Below, piece after piece: positions 17,412 through 26,840 of a stretch of DNA of 64,000 bases (within the stretch, counting starts at the first letter, position 1; each line of letters starts with the position of its first letter). The notes under the pieces were generated by a model that saw only the letters and a program-made list of their open reading frames with translations, did not search any database and was not told the origin of the DNA. Source of the DNA: Gemmatimonadota bacterium (GTDB lineage Bacteria; Gemmatimonadota; Gemmatimonadetes; Longimicrobiales; Gaopeijiaceae); the NCBI GenBank assembly GCA_027623325.1, contig JAQBXY010000014.1:19651-83650 (forward strand). Reading direction: 5' to 3'. The position numbers and the translations under genes are program-made.

Positions 17412-18853
17412 ATGACGGTGCGCTTCCGCATCCGCACGTCCGCGGGACAGGAACTGTCGTTCGCAACGCACGAGATGTTCGAGGACTTCGTGCGCTCGGG
17501 CGACCTTTCCATGAACGACCTCGTCTACGACGGTGATTCCGGTTCGTGGTCTCCTGCGCGCACGCACCCGCTTGTCCTGGAGATCGAGTACGCGAAGGAA
17601 GAGGCTGCGGAAGCCGCTGAAGCAGCGGCCAAGGCGGCGGAGGCGCCGCCGGAAGACGCGCCCAAACTTTCCGAAGGCGATGCATTCGGCCTCGAACTCG
17701 CGCCGGCCTCGGAGATGATGACTCCGGAGGCGGAGAAGGCCGCGTTCGTCAAACGTATGGATGCAGAGCGGCGAAGCGACATCGACTTTGCTGCACCGGA
17801 CCGTACCGGGATCACGGGTTTCACCATGGAGGATGCGCCCCCCGCACCTTCCGTGCAGATGCCGGTGACGCGTCCCGCGGTGCAGCGACCCGACTCGCGC
17901 CCCGCGCCGCGACGACCGGACCCGCGTCCCGAGAGTTCGCGCCCCCCCGCCGAGAAGAGGAGTCGCGCCCCAGGCCCGAGACCGAGAGCCCGCGTCGTCC
18001 TCCCCAGAAGAGGGGGTCTCTCGGCAAGTTCGTGGCAGGCCTGATTGGAATCGTAGGCATCGGTGCCGCTGCGTACTTTGGTGTGCAGTTCGTCTCGGCA
18101 ACCTCGGAAGGCAGGCCGCCGGCGGGGGAGGATCCTGTCGATACGGTCCGGACGGTCGTGGCTCCGAGGCCGACCCCAAGGACCACCCCGACGACGACCT
18201 CACCGCCGCCGACGACCACACCGCCGCCCGTTCGGGAACCGGTTATCGCGAGTACGGAATCGGCCGTTCGGGAGCGTGCGCGCGAACGTTTCTTGACCTC
18301 TACCCAGAATCTGTTGCGCGACTTGCCTCCGATCCCTGCACAGTGGCCAGGAGGTGCGTACATCTCCTTTCCATCCGATAACCCAGAGGTGGCCGACGTT
18401 TGGCAGAGTTACCTGGCCACGATTCGAAGTGTGCGGGCGGGCGACGAACGTCGATATGCGACGGCGTATGAGGCCGCGCTCGATGATGCGGCGGTGGACG
18501 GAGAGGTGCGCGTCACACGGCTCAACGCCGCGTTGGCCAACTTCTCGTCGGGCGCTGCGCTGCGGAGCGCACACTACGATCGGGTCGAAGCGCTGGCGAC
18601 GGCGGCGATCCAGAGTCACAACGCGCTCGTCGAAGCGGAAGGGCTGTTCATCTTCGATGCGACCGGTACGTCGGGCGGCAGAGGTTCCTTAGGGCGTGGT
18701 GTCTCCGGGAGAGACGCCGACTCACAACTGCTGCTCGATCAGGTGCTGAGTCTCCTATCGGGCGCCCTGGAGGCCGGAGGCCTTGGGCCGCGAGAGGGCT
18801 CCAACGTTCGTTCCTGGGTCTGGGACGGTCTTCTGGGAGCCGTAGCAAACTAG
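17412..18853 (+). pseudogene. GYF-like domain membrane protein split by a frameshift
   Basis: Two frames make one protein: 17412-18044 gives the N-terminal domain and linker, and 18032-18853 gives the membrane helix and C-terminal domain. The N-terminal 55 residues (VRFRIRTSAGQELSF…) resemble a GYF_2-like fold. A Pro/Arg-rich linker, a helix (FVAGLIGIVGIGAAAYFGV) and a helical C-terminal domain follow. The intact paralogue at 50754-52433 has the same order in one frame. The switch needs one extra base and most likely lies at the seven-C run 17942-17948, because the alternative frame just after it encodes a more natural acidic linker. It could be a true mutation, phase variation, or a sequencing error. 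Confidence 0.65.
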
Positions 18854-18920
18854 ACCGAGCCGAGCGGTTGCTGGTTGAGCGGTGGAACTTGGCTGCCCGG
18901 TAGCGTAGCTTGGCTCGGTC
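18853..18920 (+). other. Long inverted repeat able to form a stem upstream of the Fe-S/NrfD gene
   Basis: GACCGAGCCGAGC at 18853-18865 pairs with GCTTGGCTCGGTC at 18908-18920. That is 13 pairs with one G-U and a 42-base loop. The left arm begins in the stop codon of the preceding gene and the right arm ends 27 bp before the next start. No T run follows, so a simple intrinsic terminator is unlikely. A structured leader, processing site or protein-binding site is possible. Confidence 0.45.
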
Positions 18921-18947
18921 CTGACTCTCGTCTCCCACCCTCCGCGA

Positions 18948-20480
18948 ATGCCCCCAACGAGCGCGACGCCCACGACGAGCCCCCTGCTTTGGGCGAAGGT
19001 CATCGACCACACCCGGTGTATCGGGTGTCACGCCTGCACCACGGCATGCAAGTCGGAGAACGAGGTTCCGCTCTCCGTCACGCGCACGTACGTCAAATAC
19101 GTCGACGTCGGGCACTTTCCGCAAACGCGCAGGTCGTTTCAGGTCACACGGTGCAACCAGTGTGAGGAGGCCCCATGTGTTACCGCGTGTCCGACCGCGG
19201 CCATGCACCGCCGCCCCGACGGAATCGTCGACTTCGACAAGTCGATTTGTATCGGGTGCAAGGCGTGCATCGCGGCCTGCCCGTACGACGCCATCTTTAT
19301 CAATCCCGAAGACAAGTCGGCTGAGAAGTGCAACTTCTGCGCCCACCGGCTCGACGTCGGTCTTGAACCCGCGTGTGTCGTCGTGTGTCCGACTCAGGCT
19401 CTGTTGGTCGGGGACATGAATGATCCCTTGTCGGCCGTGAGCGAGATCATTCATAGGGACGCCGTCGCGGTTCGTCGGCCCGAGAAGGGGACCCGACCGA
19501 AGGTCTTCTACAAGGGCGCGGATCAGGTCACGCTCGATCCGCTGGCTGCGCGCCGACCGGACGGTGGACTGTTCATGTGGAGCGAGCAGGGCAACGTGTC
19601 GCACCAGGTTCACTCCGGACATCCTGGCCATGGGAACAGCTCAGCCGCCGCCGTCCTCAGCTATGACGTCCTGCACCGAGCGCCGTGGGACTGGCGGGTG
19701 AGCGCCTACACGTTCACGAAGTCCATCGCCGCTGGCGCGTACCTCGTGCCCCTCCTCCTTGGTGCCTTGGGCCTTGCGCCCTTCACCTCCATGACCTGGG
19801 GGCTGCACGCGCCCCTGGTGGCCATGATCGGCCTCGCGGTAACCGGGGGGCTCCTCGTCTGGGACCTCGAGCATCCCGAGCGGTTCTGGATGGTCTTGCT
19901 AAAGCCACAGTGGCGGAGTTGGCTCGTACGCGGCGGCTTCATCATCACGGCCTACGGGGGCGTCCTGGCGGTGCATCTCGCTGCCACGTTCTTGGGCCGG
20001 GCAGATCTCACCCCGGTGCTTGGATGGGCCGGGGGACCCTTGGCGGCCATGACCGCCGTGTACACCGCATACTTGTTCGCTCAGGCCAAGGCCCGCGATC
20101 TGTGGCAAAGCCCCCTCCTGCCGGCTCACCTTCTGGTGCAGGCGATCGTCGCGGGTGCCGCGGTCCTGCTCGTGCTGAATCGTGGCCCCGGACCCGAGGT
20201 GGCGGTGGTCGTCACCTTCCGTCTCGCGCTTCTGGCACACCTCGTTCTGGTGCTCGGTGAGGCTTCGATGGGCCATCCGACGGAGCACGCCACGCTCGCC
20301 GCCCGCGCGATGACCCGGGGTGCCTACGCGCACTTCTTCTGGGTATCGATTCCGCTCGCGGTTCTGGGCCTCGTCTTTGCCGCGGCGACCCCGGTCATCG
20401 CTGCCCTCGCCGGGCTCGGCGGACTCTTCTTATACGAGCACGCCTTCGTCCAGGCGGGCCAATCGGTGCCACTCGCATGA
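18948..20480 (+). CDS. Fusion of a four-cluster ferredoxin subunit and an NrfD/PsrC membrane subunit
   Basis: A 510-residue protein joining two subunits that are usually separate. Residues 1 to about 210 are a DmsB/PsrB-type electron-transfer subunit with four cysteine groups: CIGCHACTTAC, CNQCEEAPCVTAC, CIGCKACIAAC, and CNFC…CVVVC. From about residue 250 on there are eight or more hydrophobic helices of NrfD type (TKSIAAGAYLVPLLLGAL, GLLVWDLEHPERFW), which exchange electrons with quinone. It overlaps the start of the catalytic subunit gene (ATGA). No signal peptide is seen, so the clusters should face the cytoplasm. Confidence 0.9.
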   Translation: MPPTSATPTTSPLLWAKVIDHTRCIGCHACTTACKSENEVPLSVTRTYVKYVDVGHFPQTRRSFQVTRCNQCEEAPCVTACPTAAMHRRPDGIVDFDKSICIGCKACIAACPYDAIFINPEDKSAEKCNFCAHRLDVGLEPACVVVCPTQALLVGDMNDPLSAVSEIIHRDAVAVRRPEKGTRPKVFYKGADQVTLDPLAARRPDGGLFMWSEQGNVSHQVHSGHPGHGNSSAAAVLSYDVLHRAPWDWRVSAYTFTKSIAAGAYLVPLLLGALGLAPFTSMTWGLHAPLVAMIGLAVTGGLLVWDLEHPERFWMVLLKPQWRSWLVRGGFIITAYGGVLAVHLAATFLGRADLTPVLGWAGGPLAAMTAVYTAYLFAQAKARDLWQSPLLPAHLLVQAIVAGAAVLLVLNRGPGPEVAVVVTFRLALLAHLVLVLGEASMGHPTEHATLAARAMTRGAYAHFFWVSIPLAVLGLVFAAATPVIAALAGLGGLFLYEHAFVQAGQSVPLA

Positions 20481-23398
20481 ACCACAAAGAACTCAACGCC
20501 CGGGTCTCAGCCGCGCGAGACCAGGTCGAGGCTCGCGGGGAGACGTTTTACCCGGGCGCCAGTCGGATTCATCTGGCGGCGTTTCCCCCGCGGGAGCGGT
20601 GGAACGACTGGGTGGAGTTGGACTCGAAGTCCTGGCCGAAGCGGGTTGAGAAGCGGTACATGCTCGTTCCTACCACATGCTTCAACTGCGAGTCTGCGTG
20701 CGGGCTTCTGGCCTATGTGGATCGCGACACGCTGCAGGTGCGCAAGTTCGAGGGGAACCCAGAGCACCCGGGTTCGCGCGGTCGGAACTGCGCGAAGGGT
20801 CCGGCTACGATCAACCAGATCACCGACCCCGATCGGATCTTGTTTCCGCTGAAGCGGGCGGGGGAGCGGGGCGAAGGGAAGTGGGAGAGAGTGAGTTGGG
20901 ATGACGCGCTCGACGACATCGCTGGGCGAATTCGAAAGTGCATGCAGGACGAACGGCACGAGCAGGTCATGTACCACGTTGGACGCCCGGGCGAAGACGG
21001 GTATACCGAACGCATGCTGGCGGCGTGGGGTGTCGACGGGCATAACTCGCACACCAACGTGTGCTCGAGCGGCGCCCGCGCTGGGTACCATTGGTGGATG
21101 GGGATGGACCGCCCCAGCCCCGACCATGCCAACGCGAAGGTGATCGTCCTTGTGAGTAGTCACCTCGAGACGGGTCACTACTTCAACCCCCACGCCCAGC
21201 GCATCATCGAGGGAAAGAAGAACGGGGCGAAGCTCATCGTTCTCGACACCCGGCTTTCGAACACGTCGACACACGCTGACCAATGGCTATCGCCGTACCC
21301 CGGCTCCGAGGCGGCTATTTTTCTGGCGGTCGCCAATTGGATGATCCAGGAAGGCAAATACGATCGTGAGTTTGTTCGTCGATGGTGGAACTGGCAGGAA
21401 TACCTAGACCGAATTCACGGAGAGCCGAACGGTGGGTTCGAACGCTTCGAGGAGCTGCTCCGAGACACCTACTCCGAGTACACCTTCGACTTCGCTGCGG
21501 AGGAGTCCGGCCTGTCCGCCGCCGCTTTGCAGACGATGGCCGAGACCATCTCGACTGCAGGCACACGACTCGCCACTCACAATTGGCGCAGCGCGGGTTC
21601 TGGCAACCTGGGTGGATGGCAAGTGGCGCGAACGCTGCTGCTCCTGAACGCCCTTCTCGGAGCGATCGCGACCGAAGGGGGGACCTTCCCGAACTCGTGG
21701 AACAAGTTCACGCCCAAGCCGCCTCGGCTACCGCATCAGCATCCGAAGCGCTGGAACGAGGTGCTTTGGCCCCGCGAGTACCCGCTTGCGTTAATGGAGA
21801 TGTCGTTCCTGATGCCGCATCTGATGCGCGACCAGGACGCCTTCGTCGACGTCTACTTTACCAGAGTCTACAATCCGGTGTGGACCAACCCGGACGGCTT
21901 CAGTTGGATCGAGATGCTGACGGATCCGAAGAGGATCGGCCAGCACATCGCGATGACCCCCACCTGGAATGAAACCGCCTACTTCGCGGACTACGTGCTA
22001 CCGATGGGGCACTCGTCCGAGCGACACGATCTGACGTCCTACGAACAGTACGACGGCCAGTGGCTCGGCTTCCGGCAACCGGTTCTTCGAACGGCCCGGG
22101 AGCGTCTCGGTGAACGCATCACGGACACGCGGCAGGTGAATCCGGGTGAGGTCTGGGAAGAGAACGAGTTCTGGATCGAGTTGACGTGGCGTATCGACCC
22201 CGACGGAACACTGGGCATTCGTCAGTTCTTCGAATCCGTGAAGAATCCGGGGGAGAAGATGACCGTCGACGAGTACTATGGGTGGATCTTCGAGAATTCG
22301 GTGCCCGGTCTTCCGGCGGCGGCTGCCGCGGAGGGGATCAGCCCGCTCGAGTACATGCGTCGCGTCGGTGCGTTCGAGGTCGCCAGCAAGATCGGGCGGG
22401 TATACGAACAGCGGATCCCCGAGGAAGAACTCGAGGACGTTCACGTCGACGGAGCGGATCGTGTCTACACACGCGCGCCCGTTCCCCCGAGCCCGAAGGC
22501 GCCGGGAGGCACCAAGATCGACCCGGATGAGCAGGGCCGTCGCCGAGTCGGTGTGCGGGTGAACGGGGAGGTCCTCAGGGGTTGGCCGACGCCGTCCGGA
22601 AAGCTCGAGTTCTGGTCCCCGACGCTCCACGAGTGGGGCTGGCCCGAGCTCGCGATCCCGACCTACATCCGGAGCCACATCCATCGGCAGAATCTGGACG
22701 CCGACCAGATGCCTCTCATTTCGACGTTCCGCGTCCCGGTACAGATCCACACACGCAGCGCAAATGCGAAGTGGCTCGACGAAATCGCCCACACGAATCC
22801 GCTTTGGATTCATCCGTCGGACGCCGCTCGGGTGGGTGTTGCGAAGACGGGAGACCTCGTGCGCGTCGAGACCGAGATCGGGCACTTCGTTCTCAAGACA
22901 TGGATCACGGAGGGTATTCGCCCTGGAGTCGTCGCCTGTAGCCATCACATGGGGCGGTGGAAGCCGGAGGGACACGAGGGGCAGAGAATCGGAATGATGA
23001 CCGTGGCGTTGGACCAGGCCGATTCGACCTGGGACCTCACCCGGAAGAAGGGTGGCGGTCCGTTCGCTTCTTCGGATCCGGATACGCTGCGGGTCTGGTG
23101 GACGGACGTGGGTGTCCATCAGAATCTGACGCATGCCGTGCACCCCGATCCGATTTCGGGGATGCACTGCTGGCATCAGGCCGTTCGAGTAAAGAAGGCC
23201 GAGCCAACCGACTCCTTTGGTGATGTATCCGTCGATACGGCCAAGTCACGCGCGGCCTACGAGCGATGGCTGGCGACGACGCGATCCGCCGACGAGCATT
23301 CGCCCGATGGCACCCGGCGCCCCTTCTGGATGCTGCGCCCGGTTCGGCCCGAGCGCGCCGCCTACGATCTTCCCGACCGTGAGCCGGTTGGTGCCTGA
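20477..23398 (+). CDS. Molybdopterin oxidoreductase catalytic subunit (Psr/Phs/Soe-like)
   Basis: A 973-residue complex iron-sulfur molybdoenzyme. An N-terminal 4Fe-4S site uses Cys68, Cys71, Cys75 and Cys105 (TTCFNCESACG…RNCAKGP). The likely Mo ligand is Cys196 in HTNVCSSGAR. C-terminal molybdopterin-binding segments include RSANAKWLDEIAHTNPLWIHP. No Tat signal is present, unlike polysulfide or thiosulfate reductases, and like the cytoplasmic sulfite dehydrogenase SoeA. With the fused Fe-S/NrfD subunit, a TorD-like chaperone and a SulP transporter, oxidation of sulfite or another sulfur compound is my best inference. Arsenic or other substrates cannot be excluded. Confidence 0.85.
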   Translation: MNHKELNARVSAARDQVEARGETFYPGASRIHLAAFPPRERWNDWVELDSKSWPKRVEKRYMLVPTTCFNCESACGLLAYVDRDTLQVRKFEGNPEHPGSRGRNCAKGPATINQITDPDRILFPLKRAGERGEGKWERVSWDDALDDIAGRIRKCMQDERHEQVMYHVGRPGEDGYTERMLAAWGVDGHNSHTNVCSSGARAGYHWWMGMDRPSPDHANAKVIVLVSSHLETGHYFNPHAQRIIEGKKNGAKLIVLDTRLSNTSTHADQWLSPYPGSEAAIFLAVANWMIQEGKYDREFVRRWWNWQEYLDRIHGEPNGGFERFEELLRDTYSEYTFDFAAEESGLSAAALQTMAETISTAGTRLATHNWRSAGSGNLGGWQVARTLLLLNALLGAIATEGGTFPNSWNKFTPKPPRLPHQHPKRWNEVLWPREYPLALMEMSFLMPHLMRDQDAFVDVYFTRVYNPVWTNPDGFSWIEMLTDPKRIGQHIAMTPTWNETAYFADYVLPMGHSSERHDLTSYEQYDGQWLGFRQPVLRTARERLGERITDTRQVNPGEVWEENEFWIELTWRIDPDGTLGIRQFFESVKNPGEKMTVDEYYGWIFENSVPGLPAAAAAEGISPLEYMRRVGAFEVASKIGRVYEQRIPEEELEDVHVDGADRVYTRAPVPPSPKAPGGTKIDPDEQGRRRVGVRVNGEVLRGWPTPSGKLEFWSPTLHEWGWPELAIPTYIRSHIHRQNLDADQMPLISTFRVPVQIHTRSANAKWLDEIAHTNPLWIHPSDAARVGVAKTGDLVRVETEIGHFVLKTWITEGIRPGVVACSHHMGRWKPEGHEGQRIGMMTVALDQADSTWDLTRKKGGGPFASSDPDTLRVWWTDVGVHQNLTHAVHPDPISGMHCWHQAVRVKKAEPTDSFGDVSVDTAKSRAAYERWLATTRSADEHSPDGTRRPFWMLRPVRPERAAYDLPDREPVGA

Positions 23399-24320
23399 CG
23401 ACGCCCCCCTTGAGCTGATACGCAGTCTGGCCGTGATCGCCGAGCCGCCAGGCGAGGAGCAGGGACGACTCACACAACTGCTGGACCTCGGCGCGCCGCC
23501 GACCGCGTCTGAATACTCCGACGTCTTCCTGTTTCAACTCTATCCCTACGCGTCTGTTCACGTCGGGTCCGAGGGGATGATGGGGGGGGAGGCCCGCGAT
23601 CGCGTCGCCGGCTTCTGGACGGCTCTGGGCCACGTACCCCCTGCCGAGCCGGACCATCTTGCGGCACTGCTGGGCTTGTACGCCAGCCTCGGGCAACGCG
23701 AGCACGACGTAGACGGGGCGGAGCGGGCCCTGGTGCGCGAGAGTCGCCACGCGCTCTTGAACGAACACCTCGCACCGTGGGTTTTCGCATTTCTCGCGCG
23801 TGTCCAGGAACTGGCGAGCGGGGCCTACGCAGCCTGGGCCTCGCTCCTCTACGAGGTCCTCCTCTCTGAGGCCCGATCGTTCGGGTCGGATGCCTCCGCT
23901 CCATTGCCGCTACACCTTCGCCTTTCGGACGACCTTCCCGATCCGCGGACCGAGGGCGGGGACGCGTGGTTCTCAGGGCTATTGGCGCCGGTCCGGGCGG
24001 GCATGATCCTGACTCGGGCTGATCTGGCCCGAATCGCGGGTGCCCTCGACCTCGGCTTGAGAGCGGGGGAGCGACGGTACGCCCTCGAACACCTCCTTGC
24101 CCAAGACCCGATCTCCGTTCTGGGAGCGCTCGCCGCGGAGGCCCGTCGACAGGGAGCCGCGCATGCCGGGCGCAGTGATTGGCTCGGGCCGGCGGCAACG
24201 TTCTGTCACGACCGGGCGATGCGGGCAGCCGCCCTCCTGGAGGAACTCGCCGAGCAGGGGGCCACTCACTTACGCGACGCGAGTGAAGCGCCGGTCGGGA
24301 TCGGAGTGGAAGAGGGGTGA
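23379..24320 (+). CDS. TorD/DmsD-like molybdoenzyme chaperone
   Basis: About 313 residues, mostly helical, starting at GTG 23379 or GTG 23391 and overlapping the end of the catalytic subunit gene. It has the TorD-family pattern FLFQLYPYASVHVGSEGMMGG, EPDHLAALLGLYASLG, and ALLNEHLAPWVFAFLARV (the E(P)DH-type motif). Such chaperones bind the apo-catalytic subunit during cofactor insertion. The C-terminal third is longer than in typical TorD proteins and unassigned. Position directly after the molybdoenzyme supports the call. The start is uncertain for lack of a ribosome-binding site. Confidence 0.72.
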   Translation: MSRLVPDDAPLELIRSLAVIAEPPGEEQGRLTQLLDLGAPPTASEYSDVFLFQLYPYASVHVGSEGMMGGEARDRVAGFWTALGHVPPAEPDHLAALLGLYASLGQREHDVDGAERALVRESRHALLNEHLAPWVFAFLARVQELASGAYAAWASLLYEVLLSEARSFGSDASAPLPLHLRLSDDLPDPRTEGGDAWFSGLLAPVRAGMILTRADLARIAGALDLGLRAGERRYALEHLLAQDPISVLGALAAEARRQGAAHAGRSDWLGPAATFCHDRAMRAAALLEELAEQGATHLRDASEAPVGIGVEEG

Positions 24321-24325
24321 CGCCC

Positions 24326-25882
24326 ATGAGAGCCGATCCGCCCGGACGGATGTCGCTCCCCGACGTCCTGGCTGGCCTGAGCGTCGCACTGGTCCTGATT
24401 CCGCAATCGATGGCGTACGCCGAGCTGGCGGGCCTCCCGCCCCATCATGGGCTTTATGCGGCCACACTGCCGCTGATCGCTGCGGCGTTCCTCGCTTCGT
24501 CGCCGTATCTGTCGACGGGCCCCGTGGCCCTGACCGGCCTCCTCACGTTCAGTGCGTTGGTTCCGTTGGCACCGGTAGGAACCGCAGAATTCGCAGCTCT
24601 GGCGGCCCTCTTGGCCCTGATCGTCGGCCTAGTGCGTTTTGCGGTAGGTTGGTTCAAGGCCGGATGGCTCGTATACCTGATGTCCCATTCGATGATGCGG
24701 GGCTTTCTCTCTGCGGCCGCGATTCTGATTTTTGCGTCGCAGGTACCCGGTCTGCTGGGAAGCGCGGCGCCGGCGGACGAGGGCGTGCTGCAACGTGCCT
24801 GGTGGGCGCTGGCGCACCGGGAATCGTGGGGAGTGGCGGCCATAGGGTTGTCCGCGTTCACGATCGTCACCGTAGTAGTCGCGGGCCGAATCCACCCTCT
24901 CGTTCCGGGCGTCCTCCTCGCCTCGGCCGTCGGGGTCGCATACTCGGTGATGACCGGGTACACAGGACCGACCGTGGGCGCGATCCCAAGCGGCCTGCCA
25001 CCGTTTTCGGCCGATCTGCCTTGGGCGCGACTCCCCTCGCTCATCGTGCCGGGCTTGGTCATTTCCGTCATAGGCTTTGCCGAGGGCGTGTCGATTTCGC
25101 GTCTCCTTGCGTCGCAGGACCGACAGCGCTGGGTGGCCGATCGAGAATTTTTGAGCAAGGGCATGGCGTGTGTAGTGGCCGCCTTCACCGGCGGCTTGCC
25201 GGTGGGTGGTTCGCTGTCTCGCACGAGCTTGAACCGTCTAGCCGGTGCCCGAAGTCGTTGGAGCGGACTCGTGACGGGCGTCGCCGTGCTCTGCTTCCTG
25301 CCATTTGCGGATGTGCTCAGTCCGCTGCCCAAGGCGGTCCTCGCGGGCATCGTCGTGACGGCGATTTCAAAACTCATCCGGCCTCAGGACCTCTGGAGGA
25401 TCTGGAGGATCTCGCCGCCACAGGCGCTCGTCGGTTGGGGCACGTTCGCGGCGACCCTCATCCTCTCGCCGCAGGTCGACCAGGCGATCCTCCTCGGGAT
25501 CGCCATGTCGGCTGCGGTCCATCTATGGCGGGAGTTGAAGCCTCATGTGACGTCGAAGCGGGTCGACGACACCCTTGTCGTCGAGTTGAGCGGTGTGCTG
25601 TGGTTCGGTTCCGCGCCGGCCCTCGAGGATCAGATCCTGGCCCAGGTCGCCGACGAACCCGACGTCACGCGGGTCGTGATTCGTTGCGGCGGGTTGGGCC
25701 GGATCGATCTGTCGGGTGCCTACACCCTCCACGAGATGATCAACCAGGGATCGGGTGCCGGCTACGAGGTGGTTCTCGAGGACGTCCCGGACCATGCGAG
25801 GCGACTCTTGTCGGCCGTCGGCGTGATCGTTGATCGTCCCGTCGGTCAACCGACCGGAACCGGAACCACGTCTCCTCCGTAG
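24326..25882 (+). CDS. SulP family anion transporter with STAS domain
   Basis: A 518-residue inner-membrane protein. ATG 24326 is chosen over GTG 24317 because GAGGGG sits about 7 bases upstream. The SulP core begins with DVLAGLSVALVLIPQSMAYAELAGLPPHHGLYAA and includes GPVALTGLL and SVIGFAEGVSISRLLA. A C-terminal STAS domain follows from about residue 410 (LVVELSGVLWFGSA, IDLSGAYTLHEM). SulP proteins carry sulfate, bicarbonate or related anions. In this operon, after a probable sulfur-oxidising molybdoenzyme, sulfate or sulfite movement is a reasonable inference. Confidence 0.9.
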   Translation: MRADPPGRMSLPDVLAGLSVALVLIPQSMAYAELAGLPPHHGLYAATLPLIAAAFLASSPYLSTGPVALTGLLTFSALVPLAPVGTAEFAALAALLALIVGLVRFAVGWFKAGWLVYLMSHSMMRGFLSAAAILIFASQVPGLLGSAAPADEGVLQRAWWALAHRESWGVAAIGLSAFTIVTVVVAGRIHPLVPGVLLASAVGVAYSVMTGYTGPTVGAIPSGLPPFSADLPWARLPSLIVPGLVISVIGFAEGVSISRLLASQDRQRWVADREFLSKGMACVVAAFTGGLPVGGSLSRTSLNRLAGARSRWSGLVTGVAVLCFLPFADVLSPLPKAVLAGIVVTAISKLIRPQDLWRIWRISPPQALVGWGTFAATLILSPQVDQAILLGIAMSAAVHLWRELKPHVTSKRVDDTLVVELSGVLWFGSAPALEDQILAQVADEPDVTRVVIRCGGLGRIDLSGAYTLHEMINQGSGAGYEVVLEDVPDHARRLLSAVGVIVDRPVGQPTGTGTTSPP

Positions 25883-25948
25883 TGTGGAAGAGGCCGGACC
25901 TCTACTTTGGTCCTCGGCTCGGGACGACCCATCTATTCGGGGGATATC

Positions 25949-26233
25949 ATGTTCGCTTTGATTGCGGCCGGCATTGCCGGCGTATCGGGCGTCTTCGGTC
26001 ATATCAAGGCCAGGGACTTCGTAGGCCAGCGGCTTCGCTACACGGCACTGGTCGAAAAGCCTGCGCTGGGACTCTGGGCCGGGGTCGGGGCGATGATCGT
26101 GGCCGCCCCTGTGGTGGCCATTCTCCCGATCGTCGGCGCGGGCACGGCGATCGCGATCGGCGCCGGGGTCGGGACGGGAGTCGCTCTTGGGGTCAAGGAC
26201 TCGAAGGAGCCCCCCAAACTCCTGGATCGCTGA
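25949..26233 (+). CDS. Small membrane protein
   Basis: A 94-residue protein starting at ATG 25949 behind a GGGGG stretch. Two hydrophobic segments are visible: MFALIAAGIAGVSGVFG and a long Gly/Ala/Ile-rich stretch (VGAMIVAAPVVAILPIVGAG continuing to GVALG). A short polar tail ends in PPKLLDR. It lies 66 bp after the SulP gene and may be co-transcribed with it. No family is recognised. Confidence 0.55.
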   Translation: MFALIAAGIAGVSGVFGHIKARDFVGQRLRYTALVEKPALGLWAGVGAMIVAAPVVAILPIVGAGTAIAIGAGVGTGVALGVKDSKEPPKLLDR

Positions 26234-26435
26234 CGCCCGTGCCACCGACCGCAACGCGGTCGCACCGAGACTTCTAACGTCCGCTCCCATTCGGAGGTAG
26301 GTCGCGGGCCGACTGCCGACGATGTTCGGCGTCTACGCAGTGTGGGCCGTATCGCGCGTCCCCACGCTCTTCGGCGCCCTCGTGTGTGCGGAGTTGGCGA
26401 GCAACGCGGCGCGGACTCTAGGGCTGTCCTGAGGT

Positions 26436-26723
26436 TCAGCCCCCGAAACGCTCCAGGACGCCGATCAACTTCTGCCGCTCCGTGTCGGAAAGCTTTCCGT
26501 CACTGAAGAAGTTCGTGAGGATGCCGATGATTTCGTCGACCGCTTGGATGCCGATCACGTCGGGGTTGGCTTCGATCCAGGCCTGGAACCCTTTCGCCTC
26601 GCTCTCTGAAACGTGCCCGTCCGCGACGATCGCCCGCGCGAACTGCATCATGCCATGAAGCGCGTTGCTCCTTCGCATGACCGAGTCGTCGATTTCCAAT
26701 GCGGCTTCTCCGGCGAGTTTCAC
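26436..26723 (-). CDS. Small TerB-like helical protein (tentative)
   Basis: A 95-residue helical protein starting with GTG 26723. The pattern ARAIVADGHVSESEAKGFQ, then FFSDGKLSDTERQKLIGVL, shows two acidic loops ('ADGxVSExE' and 'SDGKLSDTE') of the kind found in TerB-like and related helical-bundle domains. No signal peptide or membrane helix is present. It is isolated between same-strand neighbours on the other strand. The start is weakly supported; a later ATG is possible. Confidence 0.5.
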   Translation of the reverse strand: MKLAGEAALEIDDSVMRRSNALHGMMQFARAIVADGHVSESEAKGFQAWIEANPDVIGIQAVDEIIGILTNFFSDGKLSDTERQKLIGVLERFGG

Positions 26724-26840
26724 GGTACAGATTGAGCAACATCAGAGGGCGATCCACGAACCACAAGGGAACGGTCCCTTGAGCCGAGCGCCGCGGAGCG
26801 GCACGTTGTTGCTTCACGTCACCCCAGCCAGAACGCGATC

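Noticed and set aside
26322..26432. A 36-codon frame (MFGVYAVWAV…)
   Set aside because: There is no ribosome-binding site at a fitting distance and no recognisable pattern; it lies in a 200-bp gap between genes.
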